A stretch of 64,000 nucleotides of DNA from Chitinophagaceae bacterium UBA2375 (GTDB lineage: Bacteria; Bacteroidota; Bacteroidia; Chitinophagales; Chitinophagaceae): the NCBI GenBank assembly GCA_002343985.1, contig DDTB01000015.1, positions 1 to 64,000 of the forward strand, given 5' to 3'. Under the pieces are notes generated by a model. The model was not told where the DNA came from, ran no database searches, and saw nothing but the letters and a program-made list of their open reading frames with translations. Positions within the stretch are counted from its first letter, which is position 1. Each line of letters starts with the position of its first letter. The position numbers and the translations under genes were made by a program. This document shows, piece by piece, positions 34,214 through 45,100 of the stretch.

Positions 34214-37200
34214 ATGGAAACTCTTGTACCATCAGGAAAATCCGGAACCTTTTCAAGGAAAAGCGCCGGAGGTATCACAAAAACCAGGCAGATATGCACC
34301 GGCATATTGTCCTGGATTTTATTGTTATGCGGCATCCCGTCATTCGGCCAGTTGGCCAACCAGTATGCATTTCAAACCAATGCAACCGGTTCGCTGTCAT
34401 CAGACAGGAACGGCAATACGGTTAACATGGGGTCCGGAACCACCCAGTTAATTGGCAGTAACCAAGACGACCAGTCTTCTTCCGTAACCAATATTGGTTT
34501 CAGTTTCGAATTTATGGGGAGCACCTTTACGCAATTCTCCGCATCATCAAATGGCGCCATTCGTTTGGGCGGTTCTACCATCAGCAGTACAACCATCGGC
34601 ACCAGTTTCCCTTTAAACAATCAATCCATCATCGCGCCTTACCTCCAGGATATAGAAACGCATTCCAATGGTAAAGTGCATTATAAACTGGTTGGCAGTT
34701 CGCCCAACCGTTGCCTGGTGGTTGAGTTTTTAAATATGCGGATCAACTTCAACAGTACTTCGTCTAACGCCACATTCCAGGCACGTTTGTACGAGGGTAC
34801 AAATATTATTGAATTTGTGTACGGCGCGATGAGCGTGGGTAGTACGTCATCCAGTGGAAGCAATAACTCAAATGCCCGTACGGCTGTGATTGGTTTTTGC
34901 AATGATAATGACAACAATGAGGAAATCAGTGTGAACCAGTCAACATACGCTACCACCACTTCATCTTCTCCCATAACCAATACCAACAGCTCAACTGGAA
35001 CCATTACAGGTCTAAACAGTTCCAGTGACGGGTCACGCCGGAGGTTTACATTCTTTCCGCCTTCTGTAGCTACCGGTACCATCACCGGTCCATTGTGTGC
35101 AGGGCAAGCACTTACTGTGCCATTTACCAGCGTGGGTAATTTTAGCGGCAACACGTATACCGCGCAGTTGTCTTCATCCACAGGATCATTTAGCAGTCCT
35201 ACAAATATTGGTACACTTTCCAGCAATGCCAATAGCGGCAATATCAACGCGACCATTCCTGCCGGTGCATCCAGCGGAACGCAATACCGCATCCGGGTCA
35301 TCAGCAGCAATTCAGGTGTGGATGTAACGGATAATGGTACCAACCTGGTGATCAATGCGCGTCCTTCATTGTCGGGACCGGCATCAGTATGTGTGGGCGC
35401 AACCGTAAACCTTTCACCAGCATCAGGCGGCACATGGACGAGCGGTAACGATGCAGTGGCAACCATTAATGATAATGGACTGGTTACAGGCATTTCTGCA
35501 GGCAACACCACATTTACATTTACCAGCGATGCGACAGGTTGCAGCAATACCACATCTTCCTTCACAGTAAATGGCGATGCCAGCCTTTCCTTTACTTCAG
35601 GTATTGGCACCGATGCCCAAACGGTATGTATCAATAATAACATTTCTAACATCACATATCTTGTTGGTGGTTCCGGTACCGGAGCCAATGTCACAGGCTT
35701 GCCTGCCGGTGTGAATAGCAACTATAATGGTGGTTCAAAAGTGCTGACCATTTCGGGTACCCCGACAGAATCAGGTGTGTTTAATTATACTGTTACCACA
35801 ACCGGTCCTTGCGGCAATACATCCTTAAATGGTACGATCACCGTAACAGCGGTATCAACCATCAGTTTATCATCAGGGCCTGCCACACAATCCGTTTGCC
35901 TGAATACAGCCATCACGGCAGTTTCGTATACAATAGGCGGTACTGCTACCGGCGCCAATGTAACAGGTTTGCCGGGCGGAGTCTCCGGCACATTCGATGC
36001 GGGTACACTCACGATATCAGGCTCTCCCAACCAGTCTGGTACGTTTAATTATACGGTAACATCCGTAGGGCCTTGTCCGCTGAGCATCAATGGCTCAATC
36101 AACGTGTATGCCTTACCGGTAGTGTCATTGCAGCTTGACCCGCAAACCATTTGTGTTGGGCAATCAGCCACACTCACGGGAACGAATAGCGGCGGAAATA
36201 TTAATGTGGTTTTCAGTGGTTCCGCGGCGCCTAACCTGGCCATACCAAACGCGAGCAACAGCGCATACAGTTATTCAACCATCAACCTGTCGGCTGGCAG
36301 CGAGACATTAACAACATCAGATTTGTTGCAGGTAACGCTGAATATTGATCATAATGATGTTGGCGACCTGGACATTTTCCTGGTTGACCCATCAGGTACA
36401 CGCGCCATTTTGCTGAGCTCAGACAATGGTGGCAGCGGTAATGATTATACGAATACTGTTTTCAGTACAGCGGCTTCTAATGTCATAGGTTCACCTGGTA
36501 ATACATCCGCGCCGTTTACGGGTACTTATCGTCCTGAAGGAACGATTGGTACAGCTCCGGTTAGAACAGGAGCATTGTTTGGATTTGACTATAATTCCGT
36601 TGTGCCGGCCAACGCATTGGATGGTGCGCCCATCAATGGCAACTGGTCGCTCAGGGTATTTGATGATAATTTTGGTTCATCGGGTACGCTGCTCAATTGG
36701 TCTTTGTCAATTACTAAAACAACCGCATACGCTTCCGTTTTCAATGGCCCGGGTACCATCACACCTGGTACGCCTGCCGGAACCAATAGCAACCCTACGG
36801 CAACCGTTACCGCACCGGTGGGTGTGCACCAGTACACAGTTACCACTACCGATGCGAATGGTTGTTTTGTTACATCAGATCCGGTGAGCCTGACCGTTCA
36901 GGAAAACGGCTTACTGTCCCTCACTTCAGCAAGCGGCACCGACAATCAATCGCTTTGCATCAATACGGCATTGACTGATATAAGTTTTGCCATCGGCGGT
37001 ACAGCAACAGGCGCAACCATCAGCGCAGGTACACTGCCCAATGGCGTAACTGCAACCTTCGACGCGGGTGTACTGACCATTAGCGGAACGCCTTCAGAAG
37101 CAGGTGTATTTAACCTTACAGTCAGCGCCACCGGAAGCCCTTGCGTGAATGCCACTGCAAACATAACAATCAGCGTGGGTGCGATACCGGTAGTTGGACA

Positions 37201-38887
37201 AATCTCCGGTCCGCAGGGCGCATGCGCATACACAGGCACATCAGGCTTGCTGGCTACCTATACTGTAACCAGCACAGACCCCACTTCAAATTACACCTGG
37301 GTATTGCCTGCGGGCGCAACCAGTGTGAGCGGACTGGGCACCAATTCAGTTTCCTTCCGTTATCCTGATGGCTATACCTCAGGTAATATTGAGGTAACGG
37401 TAACGGGTGCCTGCGGTTCCCCGGAATTACGCAGCATCGCCATTACATCAACGCCTCCGGTTACCCCGGCTGCCATCCTGGGCAATAAAAATGTATGCGG
37501 TTTTGTTGGCACACCTACGCAGGTTACTTATTCAATTGTGCCCGTAGCCGACGCGGCTGGGTATGAGTGGACGATCCCTCCCCATGTAAACCTGGTTTCA
37601 ACCGCGCCGGATCAAACGAGCATCACAGTTACATTTGGCCCTGCTTTCGGCAGCAGCCCGAATAAACAAATACGTGTACGCGCCATCTCCGGTTGCGGTA
37701 ACAGCGGTCTGGCGATACTGTACCTCGTGGCACAATACGCCGGAACTCCTACACCAATCACTGGCCCAACAGATGTATGCCCTTACCTGGGCAACAATGT
37801 GGAAGCGGTTTACAGCATTCCAAAAGTAACTGCCGCTACTTCATATATCTGGACTATTGCCGATCCTAACGCGACCATCACGCATCCAAACGGAACAGGT
37901 GAAAACGACACCCTGGTGCATGTTACATTTGCCAGCGGTTTCCAAACGAGCCTGCTCCAGGTTCGTGCTGTGAATGATTGCGGTACCAGCAATGCCCGCA
38001 GCTTGAATATCGTGCGCAATGCGCCATCTACACCAGGCCTGATTACAGGTCCAACCGATGGTTGCGCGTTTATATTACCCGGAGGCGGAACGGCTTCTTA
38101 CTCGATCCGCAAAATGACAACAGCCACCGGGTATACATGGACTTATCCGCCCAGCTGGACGGTCACCCATGAAAATACGCCAGGCAGCGCGAATGATACG
38201 CTCATATACGTGCAATTCCCAATTGGATTTAGTGGCGGTTCGATGTCGGTAGTCGCGCATAGTGGTTGTGGCACAAGCTCCACAGCACGTAATATGGCGG
38301 TAGGTAAATTGAACCCTGCCACACCCGGTGTAATCGATATCATCCAAACAAATACTTGTCCAAACCGCGAGTATACGTATTCGATAGCTGCCATGCCGTC
38401 AAATGCCGTGAATGTGCAGTGGACGGTTCCAGCCGGTGCAACCATTTTGTCTGGCCAGGGTACAGCATCCATCACCGTGTCTTATCCATCAACCGCAGTA
38501 GCGGGAAATGTTACCGTACAGTCATTCAACAACTGTGGCAACAGTGTCATCAGGTCTACATCTGTGAAGTTGCCAGCTTGCGCACCTGAGTTTGCAAAAT
38601 CCGCCACTCCGGCCGGTCTGCAAAAATCAGCACAAGTTGATCAGCAAAGCTTGTCGGTACAGGTTTTCCCGAATCCAACCACAGATCTGGCAAGCGTACA
38701 GGTTCGCAGTGTAAGTATAGAGCCTGTAAACGTGCGGGTCATGGATCTGCAGGGTAGGGAATTGAAGCGACTGGTGGTAGCCAACACATCAACAACCAGC
38801 ATTGGCCATGACTTGAAACCCGGAACCTACCTGGTTGAGGTTAGGCAGGGCGATAAACGAACCATTCAGCAATTGATAAAACTGTAA
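34214..38887 (+). CDS. P6: giant T9SS-exported protein with nested P-domain (1557 aa)
   Basis: The start at 34214 (METLVPSGK) is preferred. An in-frame ATG at 34148 would add 22 odd hydrophobic residues. The signal peptide is cut SFG|Q after residue 45. An N-terminal beta-sandwich common in Bacteroidota follows (about 46-285, with NGAIRLGG and IIAPYLQDIE). Three cadherin-like Ig repeats carry CxNTxxTxxSYxIGGTATGA and LTISGxPxxSGxFNxTV. Between the second and third is an Ig domain interrupted by a proprotein convertase P-domain-like module (about 661-835: NIDHNDVGDLDIFLVDPSGT, NGNWSLRVFDD, LLNWSLSI). Five PKD-like repeats and a T9SS type A domain (VFPNPTTDLASVQV) end it. No protease catalytic domain accompanies the P-domain. 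Confidence 0.88.
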   Translation: METLVPSGKSGTFSRKSAGGITKTRQICTGILSWILLLCGIPSFGQLANQYAFQTNATGSLSSDRNGNTVNMGSGTTQLIGSNQDDQSSSVTNIGFSFEFMGSTFTQFSASSNGAIRLGGSTISSTTIGTSFPLNNQSIIAPYLQDIETHSNGKVHYKLVGSSPNRCLVVEFLNMRINFNSTSSNATFQARLYEGTNIIEFVYGAMSVGSTSSSGSNNSNARTAVIGFCNDNDNNEEISVNQSTYATTTSSSPITNTNSSTGTITGLNSSSDGSRRRFTFFPPSVATGTITGPLCAGQALTVPFTSVGNFSGNTYTAQLSSSTGSFSSPTNIGTLSSNANSGNINATIPAGASSGTQYRIRVISSNSGVDVTDNGTNLVINARPSLSGPASVCVGATVNLSPASGGTWTSGNDAVATINDNGLVTGISAGNTTFTFTSDATGCSNTTSSFTVNGDASLSFTSGIGTDAQTVCINNNISNITYLVGGSGTGANVTGLPAGVNSNYNGGSKVLTISGTPTESGVFNYTVTTTGPCGNTSLNGTITVTAVSTISLSSGPATQSVCLNTAITAVSYTIGGTATGANVTGLPGGVSGTFDAGTLTISGSPNQSGTFNYTVTSVGPCPLSINGSINVYALPVVSLQLDPQTICVGQSATLTGTNSGGNINVVFSGSAAPNLAIPNASNSAYSYSTINLSAGSETLTTSDLLQVTLNIDHNDVGDLDIFLVDPSGTRAILLSSDNGGSGNDYTNTVFSTAASNVIGSPGNTSAPFTGTYRPEGTIGTAPVRTGALFGFDYNSVVPANALDGAPINGNWSLRVFDDNFGSSGTLLNWSLSITKTTAYASVFNGPGTITPGTPAGTNSNPTATVTAPVGVHQYTVTTTDANGCFVTSDPVSLTVQENGLLSLTSASGTDNQSLCINTALTDISFAIGGTATGATISAGTLPNGVTATFDAGVLTISGTPSEAGVFNLTVSATGSPCVNATANITISVGAIPVVGQISGPQGACAYTGTSGLLATYTVTSTDPTSNYTWVLPAGATSVSGLGTNSVSFRYPDGYTSGNIEVTVTGACGSPELRSIAITSTPPVTPAAILGNKNVCGFVGTPTQVTYSIVPVADAAGYEWTIPPHVNLVSTAPDQTSITVTFGPAFGSSPNKQIRVRAISGCGNSGLAILYLVAQYAGTPTPITGPTDVCPYLGNNVEAVYSIPKVTAATSYIWTIADPNATITHPNGTGENDTLVHVTFASGFQTSLLQVRAVNDCGTSNARSLNIVRNAPSTPGLITGPTDGCAFILPGGGTASYSIRKMTTATGYTWTYPPSWTVTHENTPGSANDTLIYVQFPIGFSGGSMSVVAHSGCGTSSTARNMAVGKLNPATPGVIDIIQTNTCPNREYTYSIAAMPSNAVNVQWTVPAGATILSGQGTASITVSYPSTAVAGNVTVQSFNNCGNSVIRSTSVKLPACAPEFAKSATPAGLQKSAQVDQQSLSVQVFPNPTTDLASVQVRSVSIEPVNVRVMDLQGRELKRLVVANTSTTSIGHDLKPGTYLVEVRQGDKRTIQQLIKL
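36195..36720 (+). other. P-domain-like module nested in an Ig domain of P6
   Basis: The host Ig domain begins ICVGQSATLTG and resumes at VFNGPGTITPG through YTVTTTDANGC. The inserted module has hallmarks of the P/Homo B domain: DLDIFLVDPSGTRAILLS, GTYRPEG, GNWSLRVFDDNFG and LLNWSLSI. Confidence 0.72.
37183..38585 (+). repeat. P6 PKD-like repeat array (5 units)
   Basis: Units begin at QISGPQGAC, AAILGNKNVC, TPITGPTDVC, PGLITGPTDGC and the capping unit GVIDIIQTNTCPNREYTYS. Units 2-3 resemble units 1-2 of P1 and P5. Confidence 0.85.
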
Positions 38888-38909
38888 TCCATACGTTAAA
38901 CCAACGGAA

Positions 38910-38937
38910 GGCCCGATGATATATCGGGCCTTTTTTT
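38910..38937 (+). terminator. intrinsic terminator of P6
   Basis: A perfect 8-bp stem GGCCCGAT/ATCGGGCC with a GATAT loop is followed by seven T. Confidence 0.9.
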
Positions 38938-38978
38938 ATACTCCATTTGGGTAATATCACATCAAATCAGGTGTAAAA

Positions 38979-39010
38979 TTTGGCATTCAGGGCCCGGAAT
39001 TGTATATTTG
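38979..39010 (+). promoter_or_regulatory. strong consensus promoter for P7
   Basis: TTTG (38979-38982), 20 bases, then TATATTTG (39003-39010): a textbook match to the Bacteroidota consensus. The leader to 39163 would be about 145 bases. Confidence 0.75.
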
Positions 39011-39162
39011 TGCCTGTACCAATCTCACCTCCTGCCGGAAAACCGTACTGTACCTCCGCCGGTAGCAAAATCCAACCTCATTCTATGTAAATCGCCATGA
39101 TCCAGTATATGGTTTTCGTCTATGCAAGACCGTTATATAGGACATGACAAGATGCACATACT

Positions 39163-42100
39163 ATGAAACTGCTTAAAATAGCTTCACGGAAGCTCGATAA
39201 TCATAAAAAAACCATGATGAAAACAACTCTAATCCGTAAGTATGGAATGCTGATGGTTTGCCTGGCAATGTCTTTTTTTGTCGCTATGCAAGTAAATGGC
39301 CAGACTACCTACACCTGGCAGGGTGCGAATAACGCATCCTGGGCAACCGCCTCAAACTGGACGCCGGCCCGTAACACCCCGGCAACCAACGACATCCTGC
39401 AATTTAATTTTGGCGGTACCCGTACCATCACGGCAATGCCCAACCAAACGGTTGGCCGGATCGTCTTCTCCAATAACACGAATGTGGTGCTCCAGGCTTC
39501 CGCAGGCAACACGCTCACGGTGGGCAATGGCGCAGGGACAGATATTGATATTCCATCGGGCAGCAGCCTTCAGTTGAGTACCAACGTAAACCTGACCCTT
39601 GCCACCAATGCCACCGCTTCCATAGCAGGTACATTAACGGTGAACGCGGGCCGTACATTCAATAACAACAACACCGGCGTGGTTACAACGGTTACGGGTA
39701 CACTAAGCAATGCCGGCACGGTAACTTGTACCAATGCTGCACGTTTGCTGATCCAATCCGGTGGTCAATATACCCATGCACAAAATGCAGGTACCATACC
39801 TACTGCCACATGGAATGCAGCGTCAACAATTTTATTCTCTGGATGGGGAGCTGCAACGCTTGCCCCTGGAGGAATCACACAGGCATTTGGAAATGTTGTT
39901 TGGAACTCACCCGCACAAACGGGGGCGCTCTCTTTAGCGGGTTCTTTAAATACGGTTAATGGCAGTTTTTCCGTGATCAGCACGGGTACAGGCTCTTTGG
40001 CTATGGGCGGCACCGGTGCCGGTAACCTGACTGTAGCCGGAAACTTCACGCAAAGCGGGGGTAATTTCATTGGCTCATTAACAGCCGCGCGTACCATCAC
40101 CGTGAATGGAAACGTAAGTATCTCAGCCGGTACTTTTAACCTGAGTTCTTCCGGTACTGCAGGAAACGCGGTTAACCTGAACGTAGGTGGTAATTTTTCC
40201 CATACAGGCGGCACGATAACTGAAACCGGTTCTACCACAAATAGCGGTATCGTATTTACAACAGGTACACATCTATATACTTCTGGTGGTACATTGGCAA
40301 ACCGCATCAATTTCACCGTTAACAGTGGCGGAACCTTGCAAATGGGTACAGGTGCCAGTCCTTCCGTAATTTCTACAGGAACAAGCGGAAACTTCACTTT
40401 GTCCGCAGGGGCAACCTTAGGCATCACATCTGCGGTTGGCGTAACCACTTCAGGTGCCACAGGCAATATCCAGGTAACGGGTACACGTACCTATACAGCA
40501 GGATCTAACTTCTTATACAATGGTACATCAGCACAAGTGGCTGGAAATGGATTGAATGCCACCAGTAAGAATGACCTCATCATTGATAATGCCGCCGGTG
40601 TAACACTTTCAGGTGCAACCACCGTCAATAATAACCTGAATTTCATTAATGGTAAACTGACGCTGGCCGGGTTCGACCTGACACTCGGCGCAACAGCAGG
40701 ATTTACAGGTGCCGGGGCCAATAATTATGTAGTTACCAACAGCACGGGCCGTTTGATACGTACCCTGAACTCCGGGGTGAATACCACATTCCCGGTGGGT
40801 AATGGCGCATACAATCCCATCACATTCAATAATACCGGCGGCGCCGACCAGTTCAGGGTGAACGTGGTGGATGGCAACGTCCCGGGTGTCAATGACAACA
40901 ACCTCGTGGTACAACGCCGCTGGGTAGTGAGCGAAGCTGTTGCAGGCGGAAACAACTTCTCGGTTGTAGCACAGTATAATGGTGGTGAAGAAGGGGCGAA
41001 CTTTAATACAGGTGTCAATGAGTTTATCGGCTTGTATAACGGTACCGCATGGACGCAGAATGCCGCTGCCCAGGCCGGCGCTGATCCGTTCACATTTTCA
41101 TCAAATGATAATTTCACACCGGCAAACCTGAGTACAGGTACATTCTATTTCGCGTTGGGTAAAGACGAAGGCTTGCGCCAGTCTGCCACGCAGTTGGTGG
41201 TTACAGCCATCAGCCCGGTGTCTCCCACACAGGGCATCGGCTTTGATGTAACCATTGAAGCGAGGAACCCTTCCAATATCGCTACCGCGGTAGTGAACAA
41301 TACCACCATAGCCTTAAGCACGAACGGAAACGCAGGCGCGTTGTCGGGCTCAACCGGCATTGTAATGCCCGCCGGCACCAGCAGTATCACCATTACAGGT
41401 GTGGTATTGCCAAATACGGGAACGGGGGTAACGATTACGGCTACACGAACTTTTGGCGATATACTGACCGCCGGCACCAGCGCGCCATTTACTGTTGTCG
41501 CGCCGGCTACAGGAGCTTATCGCTCGGCCCAGACAGGAACCTGGTCTACCCTTAGTACCTGGCAACGCTGGAATGGCACGGCATGGGTAACGCCCACGGC
41601 CGGTCAGGGCGTCCCCAACAGCGGTTCAGGAACCATCCAGATCAGGGAGCCCCATGTAGTGACAATGTCGACATCTACCAACGCCGACCAAATGGTGATT
41701 GAGGATGGGGGACAGCTTACAGTAAACGGAGTTACGTTTACCATTGCCAATGGCGCCGGTACCGATCTAACGGTAAGGGGTATCCTGTTATTACAGGGTG
41801 GTGGGGGAAATATTACAACCACAGGTACCCTGGTATTCCAATCAGGAGGTACCTATCAACATGGCAGGTCAGGTGGAACGGTACCAACGGCTACATGGGA
41901 TGTCAATTCCGTTTGTGTCATTTCAGGCGCTACCAATGCCCTGCCAGGCGGATTAAACCAGCAGTTTGGAAACTTTACCTGGCTCGGTACCTCTCAATCG
42001 GCAAACCTCAATCTTGAAAACAGCATCGGCGGCATCAATGGCAGCTTTACGGTAACATCCACTAACGGACAAAACCTCAGGCTATCCAATACGGCAACCG

Positions 42101-45100
42101 GCCGCACATTGAATATCGGCCGTGATTTCAACATGCTTGGCGGTAATTTTGTCATTGTAAATAATACCGGTACCGGTACGGTTAATGTGGGCAGGAATAT
42201 GTTTGTAAACGGGGGCACACTGAGTATCAAAAATAACAGCGGCGATGCCAACCTCAATGTAACCGGTGATTTCAGCCAGTCTGGCGGCACGGTGAATTTA
42301 CGCCCGGCCAATACCACCGGAACTTCCGCCATCACGGTCAGTGGCAATTACAGCATCACGGCTGGCACCATGAATATGTCGGCTGTAGGAGCGGTTGGTA
42401 CCTTGAATGTGGCAGGTAATTTCACCGCAACGGGTGGCACCATCACGGAATCATCTACCGGTAGCGGCGCCATTATATTCAATGGTACGGAAAAACAAAC
42501 ATATACATCAGGTGCGACCATCAGCAATACCATCAACTTTACGGTAAATAGCGGTGCGCACCTCGAAATGGCGGCTGCCGGTACGCAGGTACAGGGTGGT
42601 GGCAGCTTTACCATGATCAATAGTTCCCGCCTTGGCATCAAAGCCACTGATGGTATCGCGGCTTCAGGCCCTTCAGGGCATATTCGCGTAACCGGAATCA
42701 GGAATTATGGCAGCAACAACAGTTTCGACTATATCGGTACTGCCGCGCAAGTAACCGGCACCGGCCTTCCGGCTACGGTCAATAACTTACTGATCAATAA
42801 TGCCACGGGCGTTACGCAAACCAATACCAGCCTGACCGTAAATGGCATTCTCGACCTTACTTCAGGTGTTTATACCTCTAATACATTTTTACTGGTATCA
42901 GCCACCGGCGATATTGAGAATTTTGGCACCACCAATTATGTGAATGGCCCGCTCAGTAGGGAGTTTACGGGACTTGAAACAAAGCAATTTCCAATTGGTA
43001 AGGGTGGTAACTACCGCATTTTGTCTGTTCAATTAACCGCTTTGACCGGAACCACCATCATCAATGCGGAACAATTTGAAGATGCACTCACCGGTACATT
43101 GCCCACAGGCGTTTCCTTATACACGGCACGCCGCTGGGTACTCTCACAAACCGGCGGTTCAGGTGTGGAATACAATATCACATTATTAGGTTCGGGATTT
43201 GTGCCCGGTGGCGGTAACCCGGTGATCCTGCGTAAAGATGGGGTGATAACAGCCAACCCGGCCGTCTTCTCCAACCCCAATTTCTATACGGCTTCCGGTC
43301 TCGACGCATTTGGCGAGTTTGCGCTGGGCGAGGAATGCGCGGCCCCGGTGATTAATACGCCGGTGGTAACCGACCTCACATGTAACGGTTCCAATGATGG
43401 TGCTATTACAATTACACTTACTGGTGGTTCTACTCCTTTCAGCTTCTCATGGTCAAATGGCGCCTCTACCCAAAACCTGACCGGGCTGCCCGCAGGTGAT
43501 TATACACTAACGATTACGGCTAACGGCGGTTGTTCGGTTACGAGTGATTTGATCAATGTATCGCAACCCGCACCGGTTGACGCGCCGTTTAGCGGGGGAG
43601 ATGAATTTGTGTGTGAAAATGGTGACCCTTTACAAACCCTGATTGCAACCGCGTTCGCATTCGACCCCATTGTGTGGTACGATCAGCCAACAGGCGGAAA
43701 CGTTGTGCCGGTGCCTTTCCTGATTGGAGTGGGTAACGTAACATATTATGCAGAGGCCGTGAATAACGGTTGCCCAAGCAATACCCGCACGGCTGTTACG
43801 GTGGCCATCCAGCCTGTATTGGCTACACCAGGTCCCATCAGTGGCCCCACAGATGTTTGTCCTTTTACAGACACCAACACGCCTATTACATATTCCATTC
43901 CTCCTGTGCCAGGGGCTGATACATATACATGGACCATCCCTCCGGGCGCAACATTGGTGAGCGGCCAGGGTACAACATCCATCCAACTGACTTTCAGCAA
44001 CAGCATCGCGCTGACCGATAACTTTATCCGTGTGATCGCTGATGGTATTGGTGGATGTACCAGCGTACCGGGTGAACTGGAAATTGGCAAACTGGTTCCG
44101 GCTATCCCCGCCGTGATCAACGGGCCTGCAGATGTTTGTCCTTTTGTAAACCAACCCACTACTGCTGTTTATAGTGTCGACCCTGTGCCGAACGCGATTT
44201 CATATAGCTGGACGGTACCAGCCGGTGCAACGATTGTCAGCGGGCAAGGTACCAACAGTGTTGAAGTAAGCTTTAACAGCAGCTTTACATCTGGTAGTAT
44301 TAAAGTGGCTGCGGTGGCCAATTGCGGCGCCCGCGCACCACGTTCCCTGAGCCTTTCACGCCAGGTGCCCGTTGCGCCATTAACCATCAATGGCCCTACA
44401 GATGCTTGTCCGTTCATTGGTACACCCACACAGGTTACCTATAGCATTGATCCAGTACCAAACGCGGTTTCTTACGAATGGGCGCTTCCCGCGAATATGA
44501 CGCTGGTGAGCGGCCAGGGCAGCACCAGCATTACCGTAACATTCAACAGCGGATATACAACTTCGAATATCCGTGTCCGTTCGGTTGCCAATTGCGCTAA
44601 CAGTGGTTACCGTGCGCTTTCAGTTGTGGCGTCCACATACGGTACGCCCGGCGCCATTACAGGCCCCACAAACGCGTGCGCATTTATTGGTTTGCCTGAA
44701 TCGGCTACTTATAGCATCCGTAAGGTAACCAATGCGGCATCATATATCTGGACGGTTCCAGCCGGGGCTACCATCACGTCGCATCCTGCAGGACTGGGTG
44801 TGAACGATACCATCATAACTGTATCGTTCGACAACAGCTTTATTGCCGGAACAGCCATCACAGTCCAGGCCGATGGTTGTGTACCAAGCGCAGCGCGTTC
44901 CCTGGTCATCAGCAGGATTTTGCCTTCTACGCCGGGCATCATCAGCGGGCCAACGAATGCTTGTCCGTTCATGGTTTCTACGCAAAGCCCTTCAGGCATA
45001 CCGGCTGTTTATACCATCCGCAAAGTAGCCAATGCGGTTTCATATGAATGGACAGCTCCTGCCGGTGCCACCATCACCGGTCATCCCGCGGGATTAGGCG

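Noticed and set aside
34681..35721. Long minus-strand open frame (346 codons) inside P6
   Set aside because: It is fully antisense to a well-supported gene whose Thr/Ser/Gly/Asn-rich codons leave the opposite strand open. It has no signal, domain or homologous motif. The same applies to the many other antisense frames in P1-P7.
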